The notes: generated by a model not told the origin, from the sequence alone. A stretch of 64,000 bases of DNA from an uncultured Muribaculaceae bacterium (GCA_910587915.1 CAJUOB010000006.1:1-64000), one strand, 5' to 3'; positions 28,011 through 37,295 are shown, counted from the stretch's first letter. Program-made: numbers and translations.

Positions 28011-28045
28011 TGTGGGGCGCCGTTCTCCCTGAGCGGCGCACCGCA
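28011..28045 (+). terminator. GC-rich hairpin between guaB and the chaperone gene (attenuator candidate)
   Basis: GCGCCG (28017-28022) pairs with CGGCGC (28034-28039), extended outward by further pairs with one mismatch. Only a weak ATTTTC follows, so termination would be partial. It would lower expression of the downstream chaperones relative to guaB. Confidence 0.4.
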
Positions 28046-28071
28046 TTTTCAGTTTTTAGGACATCACAGCA

Positions 28072-29994
28072 ATGATAAGAAAATACATCCTGAGCTTTGC
28101 CGCACTTATCGGCGCAACAGTTGCCTATGCAGCCGATGCCGATCCGGTGCTGATGACCGTCGACGGACACGACGTGCATGTGAGCGAATTCGAATATCTC
28201 TACAATAAGAACAACACACAGCAGATGCAGCCCCAGAGCCTCGATGAGTATCTGGGAATGTTCGTGAACTACAAGCTCAAAGTCGCCGATGCCATCCGCG
28301 ACGGACTCGACCGCACTCCCGAATTCCAGGCCGAATACGAAAGTTTCGTCAAAGACCTCTCGAAGCCCTACTTCCGCGATGACTCCGTGGCCGAAGCTCT
28401 CGTTCAACAGGCCTACGCACACTTTGCCGATGATGTTCTTGTCAGCCACATCATGATGCCCCTCACCGACGACGGACTACGCACGCTCGACTCGCTTAAA
28501 GTAGCCATCACAGCAGGTACTACCACCTTCGAGGACGCCGCCCGCAATTTCTCGGTCGACCGCTACAGCGCCAGCAAAGGCGGCCGCATGGGATATGTCG
28601 TGCCCGGACGTTTCCCCTGGGCTTTCGAAGAAGCGGCCTACTCCATACCGGTAGGCAAGATTTCAGATGTAGTCAATTCAGGCATGGGCTATCACCTCGT
28701 GCGCGTAGAGAGCCGTACTCCGGCCCAGGGTGAAATTGAAGCCGAACACATACTCCTGCTCACCCGCGACATGCCCCAATCCGAGATTGAAGCCCGCAAA
28801 GCCAAGGCCGACTCTATCTACAAACTGGCAAAGGACGGAGCCGACTTTGCCGAACTTGCACGTAAATTCTCGGAAGATCCCGGATCAGCATCCAAAGGAG
28901 GCAAACTCGGATGGTTTGGCCGCGGTGCAATGGTAGCTGAGTTCGACAGCGCCGCTTTCGCACTTCCCGACGGCGGAATTTCCAAACCCGTCAAAACCGA
29001 TTTCGGATATCACATAATCCACCGCACAGCCCATCGTGGAGTCCCGGCTCTTGCCGACATGCGCAAGAACATCGAAGCACGCATAGCTGCCGACGAGCGC
29101 TCCGCCATGCCCGAAGAAGCGGTGATGTCGCGCCTGCGCAAGGCTCATAAAGCAGAAATCTCGCAAGGTGCTCTCGACCAGATACGTGCCGTCATCGATG
29201 CAAACGACGGCAAATGCGATTCAACGTTCATAGAGCGTATCAAGATCATGAATCCTGTCATAGCATCATTCGACGGTGGCGAAATATCCACACTCGATGC
29301 CCTTGCCCGCACACCCGACACCCAGATGTCGTACAACCCCGTGCAGGCCATCGCAGGCACTGCATCGTTGCTCCTCGACGAAGCCCTCATACAGCAGGAA
29401 CAGAACCGCCTTGCTGATGAAAACAAAGACTTCAGCAACCTTCTCAAAGAATATCACGACGGCATACTCCTCTACGAAGTATCCAACCGAAAAGTATGGG
29501 ATAAAGCCTCGGCCGACAAGGAAGGACTTGAGAAATTCTTCCGGACAAATGCTGCCAACTATCGTTGGGACACTCCTAAATTCAAAAGCTACGTCATATT
29601 CGCATCCTCCGATTCCACGCTGAAAGCAGCCGTGGCCTACGCCGACTCTCTTTCGACGGCCGATCCAACCGAATTCGTACGCCAGATGCGCGAACGTTTC
29701 AAACGCGATATCAAAATCGAACGTGTCGTGGCAGCCAAAGGCGAGAACCCAATCACAGATCATCTCGGATTCGGAGCCGACCGCCCTGCCGACTCCGCTA
29801 CCAACAAGTGGAAATTCTACACCGCATACAAAGGTCGTATCATCGATGCTCCTGAAGAAGCTGCCGACGTCCGCGGGACAGTCCTCACCGACTATCAGAG
29901 CGCTCTCGACAAAGAGTGGCTAAAGCAGCTTCACAAGAAATACAAGGTGAAGATAAATAACAAAGTATTCAACTCCCTCAAAAACAGCAAATGA
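28072..29994 (+). CDS. Periplasmic peptidyl-prolyl isomerase with two parvulin domains
   Basis: The 640-residue SurA-like chaperone has a signal peptide (to about VAYAAD), an N-terminal substrate-binding region, and two rotamase domains: about residues 120-218 (SHIMMPL, KGGRMGYV) and about 222-325 (AEHILLL, KGGKLGWFGRG, DFGYHIIH). A long C-terminal region has no further recognised motif. Such proteins escort outer membrane proteins through the periplasm. The gene follows guaB by 87 nt and overlaps the next chaperone-like gene by 4 nt. Location beside TamB and SprA fits an envelope-biogenesis role. Confidence 0.92.
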   Translation: MIRKYILSFAALIGATVAYAADADPVLMTVDGHDVHVSEFEYLYNKNNTQQMQPQSLDEYLGMFVNYKLKVADAIRDGLDRTPEFQAEYESFVKDLSKPYFRDDSVAEALVQQAYAHFADDVLVSHIMMPLTDDGLRTLDSLKVAITAGTTTFEDAARNFSVDRYSASKGGRMGYVVPGRFPWAFEEAAYSIPVGKISDVVNSGMGYHLVRVESRTPAQGEIEAEHILLLTRDMPQSEIEARKAKADSIYKLAKDGADFAELARKFSEDPGSASKGGKLGWFGRGAMVAEFDSAAFALPDGGISKPVKTDFGYHIIHRTAHRGVPALADMRKNIEARIAADERSAMPEEAVMSRLRKAHKAEISQGALDQIRAVIDANDGKCDSTFIERIKIMNPVIASFDGGEISTLDALARTPDTQMSYNPVQAIAGTASLLLDEALIQQEQNRLADENKDFSNLLKEYHDGILLYEVSNRKVWDKASADKEGLEKFFRTNAANYRWDTPKFKSYVIFASSDSTLKAAVAYADSLSTADPTEFVRQMRERFKRDIKIERVVAAKGENPITDHLGFGADRPADSATNKWKFYTAYKGRIIDAPEEAADVRGTVLTDYQSALDKEWLKQLHKKYKVKINNKVFNSLKNSK

Positions 29995-30848
29995 AACCTG
30001 TTGCCGTATATGCCGCCGTGGCAATCGCTCTTGCAGCATGCACCGGATCTAACGGCACGGCAAATGCCCATGGCGACATTTTAGCCGCCGTGGGCAAAAA
30101 CACGCTTACCAGGACCGATCTGAAAAAATCGATGCCCGGAGGCATGACACCCGACGACAGTACCGCTTTCGCCCACGCTTTCATAAAACAATGGGTGGAA
30201 GAACGGCTCGTCGAGAACGTGGCCTCGGAGGTCGTGGACATCGATGAGATCAACCGCTTGACAGCCGAATACCGCCTAAGCCTCATAATGAGCCAGTATC
30301 GCCGAAACATGGCCACACAGGCCGAGGGCATATTCTCCCAAGATTCTCTCCGTGCCTACTACGAAGCGCATAAATCCGATTTCGTTCTCGAGCGCCCCCT
30401 GGTGCGCGGAGTCTATCTCAAGATTCCCGACGATGCAGCCAATCTCCGTACTTTGCGTCGGCTCTACACTTCTACCAAAGACGTCGATATGGACCGTCTC
30501 GAGAAAGAAGCACCCCGCACCGCGCTGCACTACGATTATTTCCGCGAGCAATGGATAGACTGGGAACAGATCGAGACACGCATCCCCACCGACATAAAGA
30601 ATCCCGACACCTTCCTTAAAGCCGGTAAACCCCTCGACATATCGGTCGACGGATTCACATATCTTCTGCATATATCCGACTATCTTCCCTCCGGAGCGTC
30701 CCTGCCTTTCGAAGCCGCCGAGCCAATGATACGCGAACGCCTCCTCACCCGCAACCGGCACGCATACGACGCCGAGTTGCTCCATGCTCTCTTCGACCGG
30801 GCCGTATCCGACGGTACCCTTACCTTTCCGGCGGGCAATCCGCTGTAA
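29991..30848 (+). CDS. SurA-like lipoprotein without an obvious rotamase domain
   Basis: The 285-residue protein has a lipobox LAAC (Cys17) and an arrangement like the SurA N-terminal chaperone region: ILAAVGKNTLTRTDLKKSMP, a helical block with FIKQWVEERLVENVA, and a C-terminal part with AAEPMIRERLLTRNR. I see no intact parvulin domain, so it is probably a holdase chaperone without isomerase activity. It overlaps the upstream isomerase by 4 nt and is followed 14 nt later by a sulfatase. It is likely envelope-bound and works with its upstream neighbour (inference). Confidence 0.75.
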   Translation: MKPVAVYAAVAIALAACTGSNGTANAHGDILAAVGKNTLTRTDLKKSMPGGMTPDDSTAFAHAFIKQWVEERLVENVASEVVDIDEINRLTAEYRLSLIMSQYRRNMATQAEGIFSQDSLRAYYEAHKSDFVLERPLVRGVYLKIPDDAANLRTLRRLYTSTKDVDMDRLEKEAPRTALHYDYFREQWIDWEQIETRIPTDIKNPDTFLKAGKPLDISVDGFTYLLHISDYLPSGASLPFEAAEPMIRERLLTRNRHAYDAELLHALFDRAVSDGTLTFPAGNPL

Positions 30849-30862
30849 TACCACCGAGCACT

Positions 30863-32404
30863 ATGAAAAAAACAGCATATGGTGTCGCAGGATTGCTGCT
30901 GTTCCTAAGCACGGCATGTAGCACCCAACGCGAGAAAAGCGCCCCAAAAACACCAAATGTAATTGTAATACTGGCCGACGATCTCGGCTATGGCGACATA
31001 AGTTTCTACGGATCGAAGACCATCGACACACCCAATATCGACAGTCTCGCACATGGAGGCGTGGCGTTCACAAATGCATACGCCTCATCATCGACCTCTA
31101 CCCCAAGCCGCTATGCCATGCTCACCGGAATGTATCCTTGGCGCGATGACATAAAAATTCTGCCGGGCGATGCTCCTTTGGTCATTCCCACCAATATACC
31201 CACTTTGCCAAAAAAGATGCGCGAAGCCGGCTACTCCACCGGTGCTATCGGCAAATGGCATCTCGGCATGGGCGAAGGGAAAGTCGATTGGAACGACACC
31301 ATACGTCCGGGAGCCCGCGAAGTAGGTTTCGACTACTCATGCCTCATTGCGGCCACTAACGACCGGGTGCCGACAGTATTCGTTGAAAATGGCGGTGTGG
31401 TAGGTCTCGACCCCGAGGACCCGATCTACGTAGACTACGAGAAAAATTTCGAGGGTGAGCCCTCCGCCATTGACAATCCGGAAATGATAAGGATGCCGTT
31501 CGCTCACGGACATAACAATGCAATCGTCAACGGCATTCCACGTATCGGATACATGAAAGGCGGACACGCCGCCCGGTGGGTCGACGAAGATATGGCCGAC
31601 TATTTTGTAGATTGCACCAAGAAATTCCTGCAGGAGAACAAGGACAGGCCATTCTTCCTATACTACGGACTTCACGAACCGCACGTGCCTCGGGTGCCGA
31701 ACCAACGTTTCGCCGGGCTCTCGGGCATGGGACCGCGTGGCGACGCCATCCTCGAGGCCGACTGGTGTGTAGGACAACTTGTAGCCGAACTCAAACGGCT
31801 AGATCTCCTCGACAACACCATCATAATATTCACAAGCGACAATGGGCCTGTACTCAACGACGGCTATAAAGATATGGCCGTGGAACTTGCCGGAGACCAT
31901 CAACCTGCCGGAGGTCTTCGTGGAGGCAAGTACAGTCTCTACGACGGAGGCACACACATACCCATGTGCATATATTGGAAAGGACACATAGACCCTGCTG
32001 TTTCCGATGCTCTCGTGTGCCAGATGGACCTATTTGCATCGCTTGGGGAACTTGCCGGATACTCCATACCCGATTCTCTCGACAGCCGAGCCATGCTTCC
32101 GGTATTTCTCGGTCGCTCAGACGAAGGCCGCGATGCAATCGTCATCGAAAACCAAGGTAAGCTCGGACTACGGGCCGGCAAATACGCTTTTATGCCTCCT
32201 TATGCAGGGCCATTGACCAATCTCACCGGAAACGAGCTTGGCAATCTCGATGATTACGGCATATTCGACCTCGAGGCCGATCCTGCACAGCGACATAACA
32301 TAGCTGGCTCCAATCCTCAACTGCTCGATTCTTTGAAAACACTTTTCCTCGATCGGACAATGGGCTTCTATCGGCCATTCGTAGAGGAAGTGACACTGAA
32401 ATAA
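30863..32404 (+). CDS. Serine-type sulfatase (arylsulfatase family) lipoprotein
   Basis: The 513-residue sulfatase has a lipoprotein signal (STAC, about residue 19), the metal-binding start IVILADDLGYGD, and the sulfatase signature S-T-P-S-R-x3-L-T-G with Ser79 in the position converted to formylglycine. Ser instead of Cys implies maturation by a radical-SAM anaerobic sulfatase-maturating enzyme; none is encoded here. Further motifs are GKWHLG and HEPHVP. It probably removes sulfate from host glycans in the periplasm or at the cell surface; the substrate cannot be read. It is co-directional with chaperone and epimerase genes and closely spaced (14 and 15 nt). Confidence 0.93.
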   Translation: MKKTAYGVAGLLLFLSTACSTQREKSAPKTPNVIVILADDLGYGDISFYGSKTIDTPNIDSLAHGGVAFTNAYASSSTSTPSRYAMLTGMYPWRDDIKILPGDAPLVIPTNIPTLPKKMREAGYSTGAIGKWHLGMGEGKVDWNDTIRPGAREVGFDYSCLIAATNDRVPTVFVENGGVVGLDPEDPIYVDYEKNFEGEPSAIDNPEMIRMPFAHGHNNAIVNGIPRIGYMKGGHAARWVDEDMADYFVDCTKKFLQENKDRPFFLYYGLHEPHVPRVPNQRFAGLSGMGPRGDAILEADWCVGQLVAELKRLDLLDNTIIIFTSDNGPVLNDGYKDMAVELAGDHQPAGGLRGGKYSLYDGGTHIPMCIYWKGHIDPAVSDALVCQMDLFASLGELAGYSIPDSLDSRAMLPVFLGRSDEGRDAIVIENQGKLGLRAGKYAFMPPYAGPLTNLTGNELGNLDDYGIFDLEADPAQRHNIAGSNPQLLDSLKTLFLDRTMGFYRPFVEEVTLK

Positions 32405-32419
32405 ACATCTGACTATCCT

Positions 32420-33301
32420 ATGAAACAGACTCTAAAAAACGACATACTCACCGTAGAGATAGATTCTTTCGGTGCCGAAATACAAAGCATACGCGCCAAC
32501 CGCAGCGGATACGAATATATGTGGCACGGCGACAAGAAATTCTGGGGGCGCCGTTCACCGGTACTTTTTCCCATCGTAGGATCGGTATGGAACGGACATT
32601 ACCATATGGACGGCAAGGAATTCGCTCTCGATCAACATGGTTTTGCACGAGACCGCGAATTCACCATCGTTCCCGACACCCCCGACGACGAGGCTTGGTT
32701 CTGTCTTGAGGCCGACGACGACACTCTCGCGCTCTATCCACGCCGATTCCGTCTCGAAATAGGCTATAGTCTACAGGGCGAACGTATATCTGTCATGTGG
32801 CGGGTCACAAACCTCGACAACCGCGACATGTCGTTCCAGATAGGAGCCCATCCTGCTTTCAACTATCCCGACTTCCAGGCTTCCGACAGCGTGCACGCCT
32901 ATCTCGCCTTCGACAGCCGCAAAGTGCGCACCCAGCTCATCGCCGAAAAAGGGTGCGTAGGCGATTCTGAGGAAGATGTGATTCTCGATGCCGATAGCTT
33001 CCTGCCTGTAACCGGCGATACATTCTCGCGCAACGCGCTCATTTTCGCCAACCGGCAGGTGCGCCGAGTGTCGATTCTCGACAAAGACCATGCTCCGTAT
33101 CTATCGCTCCTGTTTTCAGCCCCGTTGGTAGGACTTTGGTCGCCTTCGGCCGATGCTCCGTTCATGTGCGTGGAACCTTGGTGGGGACGCTGCGACAAGG
33201 TCGGCTTCAACGGCGATTTTGCAGACCGCGAGTATGTCAATACTATTGCTCCGGGTGCTACTTTCGACGCCCGCTACATGATTATAATCGAAAACGTCTG
33301 A
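32420..33301 (+). CDS. Aldose 1-epimerase family protein (LacX-like)
   Basis: The 293-residue beta-sandwich protein has no signal peptide. Family marks are LDQHGFARD (near residue 73), GAHPAFNYP (near 141, catalytic His type) and a C-terminal CVEPWWGR (Glu in the base position). GalM-like enzymes interconvert alpha and beta anomers of hexoses. The LacX subgroup acts on sugars or sugar phosphates of uncertain identity. Its place between a sulfatase and a membrane-bound regulator suggests use in handling sugars released from sulfated glycans (inference). Confidence 0.87.
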   Translation: MKQTLKNDILTVEIDSFGAEIQSIRANRSGYEYMWHGDKKFWGRRSPVLFPIVGSVWNGHYHMDGKEFALDQHGFARDREFTIVPDTPDDEAWFCLEADDDTLALYPRRFRLEIGYSLQGERISVMWRVTNLDNRDMSFQIGAHPAFNYPDFQASDSVHAYLAFDSRKVRTQLIAEKGCVGDSEEDVILDADSFLPVTGDTFSRNALIFANRQVRRVSILDKDHAPYLSLLFSAPLVGLWSPSADAPFMCVEPWWGRCDKVGFNGDFADREYVNTIAPGATFDARYMIIIENV

Positions 33302-33303
33302 CC

Positions 33304-34293
33304 ATGCGAAGCCTGCTCTACATAGTCCTCTTGCTCACCTTTGCCGCTTGCACATGCGGCGGCAAATATGGGGCGGATACACTCGACCGCGCGCAGGCTC
33401 TCATGCACTCCGACCCCAAGTCGGCACTCGACAGACTAAATGAATGCGACGTAGCTCTTTTCGATGACTCTGCATCAGTGGCCCGATGGGCACTTCTATA
33501 TAGCGAAGCTCTCGTAGCCAACAATATATCGGCACCGAGCGATTCGATAGTCGGAATTGCCATCGACTACTATGGCCGCCATGGCTACACCGAGGAATTT
33601 CGCCATGCATCGCGCCTGAAAGCTCTTCTTTCTGGCGGCAACAACGATACTCTTGCATCGGCTCTTTATCTACAGAAAGAAAAAGAATTCCTGCTATATC
33701 GGGAAAGAGCCCGCCGCAATAATATCATCCTCGCCGCGCTTTGTGCGCTGGTCATAGGCGCCGCCGTGATTATCGGACAACGCTACCGACTGCGCACCCG
33801 CAATCTCGAGAACGAGCTCCTACTGTCGGAAGCCTCGCAGCTACGGCAAAGCCTGCTTATGGACCGGGAACGCCTGTCGCTACTCGAATCCAAGCTCGGC
33901 GAATCGCTCGACGGCCGCTTCAACATCATCGACGGGCTATGCAGCACATACTATGAGTCGCAAGGCACCAAAACAGAGAAGAAAGCCCTTGCCGACAAAG
34001 TGAAAGCTCATATCGAGGAAATAAAAGCCGACAACGGCATATATGCCGAAATGGTGCGATGCGTCAACGACTGCCACAACAATCTCCTCATACGCTTCGG
34101 CGAAGAATTTCCCACTATGAAATCCGACGACTACAAGCTCATGACCTTCCTTGCCTGTCGGCTCTCAAACCGTACTATAGCACTACTTCTTGGAGAAAGC
34201 ATCGAGGTGATATATAAACGCAAATCGCGACTGAAAGCACGCATTTCAGCATCGGAATCGTCCGACCGTGATCTATTTTTATCGGTATTCTGA
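33304..34293 (+). CDS. Membrane-bound HTH regulator with lipoprotein-like start
   Basis: The 329-residue protein begins 2 nt after the epimerase stop at an ATG with a lipobox-like FAAC (Cys16). A TPR-like helical region (about residues 25-120), one membrane helix (about 140-159), a coiled coil (about 165-215) and a C-terminal LuxR-like helix-turn-helix (about 285-316; NRTIALLLGESIEVIYKRKSRLKARI) follow. This layout matches a Bacteroidetes class of single-chain envelope-to-DNA regulators. The long upstream frame from 33136 overlaps the epimerase and is not used. Being last in the sulfatase operon, it may tie that operon to an envelope signal (inference). The gene ends in a palindrome. Confidence 0.75.
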   Translation: MRSLLYIVLLLTFAACTCGGKYGADTLDRAQALMHSDPKSALDRLNECDVALFDDSASVARWALLYSEALVANNISAPSDSIVGIAIDYYGRHGYTEEFRHASRLKALLSGGNNDTLASALYLQKEKEFLLYRERARRNNIILAALCALVIGAAVIIGQRYRLRTRNLENELLLSEASQLRQSLLMDRERLSLLESKLGESLDGRFNIIDGLCSTYYESQGTKTEKKALADKVKAHIEEIKADNGIYAEMVRCVNDCHNNLLIRFGEEFPTMKSDDYKLMTFLACRLSNRTIALLLGESIEVIYKRKSRLKARISASESSDRDLFLSVF

Positions 34294-34305
34294 CCACGGT
34301 CAGAA
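34288..34305. repeat. 18-bp perfect palindrome across the regulator stop codon
   Basis: TTCTGACC, AC, GGTCAGAA, followed by TTTTC. The stop codon of the regulator gene lies inside the left arm. It could be a 3' hairpin or a binding site for the regulator itself. Confidence 0.5.
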
Positions 34306-34361
34306 TTTTCAGATCATCGCAGGCATAAACATCTACATATCAACACATCACAAAAAGCCCG

Positions 34362-34388
34362 GTCAGGGCTTTTTTTTGGTAACAGGCC
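34362..34388 (+). terminator. Rho-independent terminator after the regulator gene
   Basis: AAAAGCCC, loop GGTCA, GGGCTTTT, then a long T run. It ends the guaB-to-regulator transcription unit. Its T run overlaps the -33 box of the next promoter. Confidence 0.85.
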
Positions 34389-34417
34389 GGTCGTGCCGTT
34401 AAATTTGCATTCAAATC
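34385..34417 (+). promoter_or_regulatory. Promoter of the TonB-receptor-like gene
   Basis: TTTG, 21 nt, TAAATTTG. The -33 box is formed by the last T residues of the upstream terminator plus G. The ATG follows 19 nt after the -7 box. Confidence 0.7.
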
Positions 34418-34435
34418 AAATGCAATCACCACGAC

Positions 34436-36511
34436 ATGAAAGCCACGTTTCTCACCACCTTTCTACTCCTCGTCTCACTCCTCAACGCAGGAGCACAGTC
34501 CGCGTCGACCGACACAGCCACCATTAATCTCAAGGAAATTATCGTATCGGCAAATCAACCGGCTACACGGGTCGAAGGTACCACGCTTGTTTCGACCATT
34601 ACCGGCTCACATCTGCAAAATATCGGAACTGCACTCGATGTCCTCGCCCAACTGCCGCTTATAAAAGTAGCCGACCGCGATGTTTCGATTATCGGAAAAG
34701 GCACTCCGGAAGTATACATCGACGGGCAGCCGATGCGCGACAGCGATCAGCTCGAACAACTCCAATCCGGCAATATCAAGAAGATCGAACTATTATTGGC
34801 ACCCGGAGCGGAGTACTCCTCGTCGACCAAAGCCGTAGTGAGGATTACCACCCGCCATGCTTTCTTACAAGGCTTGTCGCTAACCGACAGGGCTCGCATA
34901 CAGAAACGGCGGCAATGGTCGGCCTACGACATGCTCGATATAAATTACCGCTCCGGAGTTTTCGATATATTCGCTACCGGAACCATAGCTCGCAACAATG
35001 ACCGGATCAAAGGCACTACCGTAAACAGGCTCACATACCTCGATAGGCTGACCACCATAGGCAGTTCTCAGGACAAAGAAAGCCCGGCTACAGTCGGCAC
35101 TCTAAAAGCAGGGGTGAATTATGCCGACGCGGCTCGCTCGGCCGGTGCATACTACCGCTATAATCCCGAGCATGGCGACTTCAGCAACAATGGTTCCGAA
35201 TGGTTCGACAACGACACTCCGATAGCAAGGACAATCAATCGCACCATCCGCTCTCATTCACACCTTGTATCGGCATACTACGACGATACATTCCACGACA
35301 AATACCTGCTGCATTTCGACGGCCTATACCGCACGTCGCATTCATCGAACGCTACCTCTACAATCTATCCGGCAGGAGAGAGCTCCGACGTTAATTCTTC
35401 CGACAAAAAAACATCATCGCTCGCAGCTGCAAAACTATATCTCAAGATGCCGCTATGGAATGGACGCTTCACCATCGGTGCCCAGGCGTCCCATACACGC
35501 TCCAAGCTCGATTACCGCATGCACAACACCGAAGTCGGCTCGTACATTCCATCCTCGGTCACCGAGTCGCGCCAGACAAGCACCGCCGCGTTCGCTTCAT
35601 GGAAGCGCAACTTCGGGAAACTGGATATATCGGCCGGCTTGAGATACGAATTCACAGACTATACCTTCTGCACCGATGGAGTGCGCGACAACAATGTAAG
35701 CCGTACCGACCATCTCCTCACACCCGATATATCGCTTGGTTGGAACTTCAATAACAGGGCTCAGGTAAGTCTCAGCTACAAATCAGCGACCATAAGACCA
35801 CCCTACGCCCAGCTTACCGGAAGCCTGTCGTATGTAGGATCTCACGAAATCGAAGGCGGCAATCCCTCTCTGCACGATGAGCGCCTGCACGACGTTCAGC
35901 TATTCGGCATGTATCACGACTTTATGTTCCAGGCCGATTTCACACGAAGTATCGACACATATGCATTCATCAAACGGCTGTATCCGGCTCCTTCTCTGCA
36001 ACTTATGATGCGCCCGGAAAATATCGATGTTTCGGCCTTGGACCTGTACCTTACATGGACACGCAACATCCTAGCATGGACTCCATCTATCACGGCAGGC
36101 ATGCATAAGCAATGGCTCGAACTTGACCATGCCCGATATGGCAGACCTATTTTCTCATATTACTTCGATAATACCATAGCACTACCGCACAGTATACTCC
36201 TTACCATAAACGCTTACGGCAGCTCAGCCGGATACATTCATACCAACCGCTTCGGTGCAACCGCATTCTCCATGGACGCTTCGATAGGAAAATCATTCCT
36301 CAACAAGGCACTCGACATAAAACTCGAGGCTACCGATATATTCAATACCGCCAACAACGACTGGAGCATGTACACCTACGGCATAAGCGTCGACAAACGA
36401 CAGACTTACGACCGCCGGGGCATCGCACTCTCACTCACCTACAGGCTTCGCCCACGCCAAAGCAAATACAAAGGTGGCACGGCTGCCGATGATGAGCTCA
36501 AGCGCCTGTAA
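34436..36511 (+). CDS. TonB-dependent receptor-like outer membrane beta-barrel protein
   Basis: The 691-residue protein has a signal peptide (to about NAGAQ), a plug domain (about residues 30-150; LKEIIVSANQPATR, PEVYIDGQPM, IKKIELLLAPGAEYSS) and a beta-barrel region with repeated aromatic strands. It has no carboxypeptidase-like N-terminal domain, unlike the receptor at 622-3258. No SusD partner is encoded, so the cargo is probably not a standard polysaccharide. It has its own promoter and is followed 52 nt later by a damaged barrel gene, perhaps once a partner. Confidence 0.82.
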   Translation: MKATFLTTFLLLVSLLNAGAQSASTDTATINLKEIIVSANQPATRVEGTTLVSTITGSHLQNIGTALDVLAQLPLIKVADRDVSIIGKGTPEVYIDGQPMRDSDQLEQLQSGNIKKIELLLAPGAEYSSSTKAVVRITTRHAFLQGLSLTDRARIQKRRQWSAYDMLDINYRSGVFDIFATGTIARNNDRIKGTTVNRLTYLDRLTTIGSSQDKESPATVGTLKAGVNYADAARSAGAYYRYNPEHGDFSNNGSEWFDNDTPIARTINRTIRSHSHLVSAYYDDTFHDKYLLHFDGLYRTSHSSNATSTIYPAGESSDVNSSDKKTSSLAAAKLYLKMPLWNGRFTIGAQASHTRSKLDYRMHNTEVGSYIPSSVTESRQTSTAAFASWKRNFGKLDISAGLRYEFTDYTFCTDGVRDNNVSRTDHLLTPDISLGWNFNNRAQVSLSYKSATIRPPYAQLTGSLSYVGSHEIEGGNPSLHDERLHDVQLFGMYHDFMFQADFTRSIDTYAFIKRLYPAPSLQLMMRPENIDVSALDLYLTWTRNILAWTPSITAGMHKQWLELDHARYGRPIFSYYFDNTIALPHSILLTINAYGSSAGYIHTNRFGATAFSMDASIGKSFLNKALDIKLEATDIFNTANNDWSMYTYGISVDKRQTYDRRGIALSLTYRLRPRQSKYKGGTAADDELKRL

Positions 36512-36563
36512 ACATTCCCCGACAGCCGCATGTTATAAGTTTATATATCATAAACTTAACGCG

Positions 36564-37212
36564 ATGAAACATTTACTTCTCTCTCTTCTCCTGCTGGGAG
36601 CAGCCACAACCGCTTCGGCGCAGTACTATCAGCTCGCCAACCAGCTTACAAACCTCATATCGCCCGCGCTCTCCGGTTCGATGAGCTACCGTGGATATGT
36701 GGAAGCCACCGGTACTGCTGGTGTAGGCCACAGCCGCGCTAATTTCGCAGGGATTTCCACATCGCAGGGATTCCGGTATTCATCGTGGTTCTTCATGGGT
36801 GCAGGCCTGGGCATAGATGTAGCCATGGCGCGCGGCGAGAACTCATCGTTCGCACATCAATCATCCTACTATGGTGGCTACAACACCACGCGCACGCAGG
36901 TTATGCTTCCGGTATTCTCCGATTTCCGCTTCAATATCGGCCCGGAGACAGCTGCTTCTTGCTACATAGACCTCAAGGTAGGTGCTGCATGGTTCCTCGG
37001 TGATAAATATCTCGAACTGGCCGATTTCAATATGGGCCATGGCGCTCAATTCTTCTTCCGGCCCGCAATCGGAGTAAGAATACCCGTCAGCGCATCCAGC
37101 CTTCAACATAGGCATAACCTACCAGCTGCTTACGTCCAACAACATATACCGTCCCTACGGCTCATCGGGCACCCTGAGTTCATTCGGCGCCACCATCGGA
37201 TTCGAATGGTAA
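36564..37212 (+). pseudogene. Small outer membrane beta-barrel protein, frameshifted near the end
   Basis: The gene starts MKHLLLSLLLLGAATTASAQ (signal peptide) and encodes a barrel-like protein of about 215 residues. Reading in one frame changes character after GVRIPVSA and runs to a stop at 37227-37229 with a basic, histidine-rich tail. Skipping one C of the CC at 37096-37097 restores a barrel-like frame (ASAFNIGITYQLL) that ends ATIGFEW at a TAA (37210-37212), the terminal aromatic expected of a BAM substrate. One inserted base therefore explains it, whether a real mutation or a sequence error. If real, the barrel lacks its last strands and probably does not assemble. Confidence 0.75.
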
Positions 37213-37237
37213 TATCAGCTATAGCTTAGAAATAAGA

Positions 37238-37274
37238 AGTCAGGATTGCGGATGCTTATACCACAATCCTGACT
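37238..37274. terminator. Convergent bidirectional hairpin
   Basis: AGTCAGGATTG pairs perfectly with CAATCCTGACT over 11 bp. It lies between converging genes. On the minus strand it is followed by TTCTTATTTC, so it best serves the DUF3843-like gene. Confidence 0.7.
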
Positions 37275-37295
37275 CCCTTATTCCTGCACACAGGA

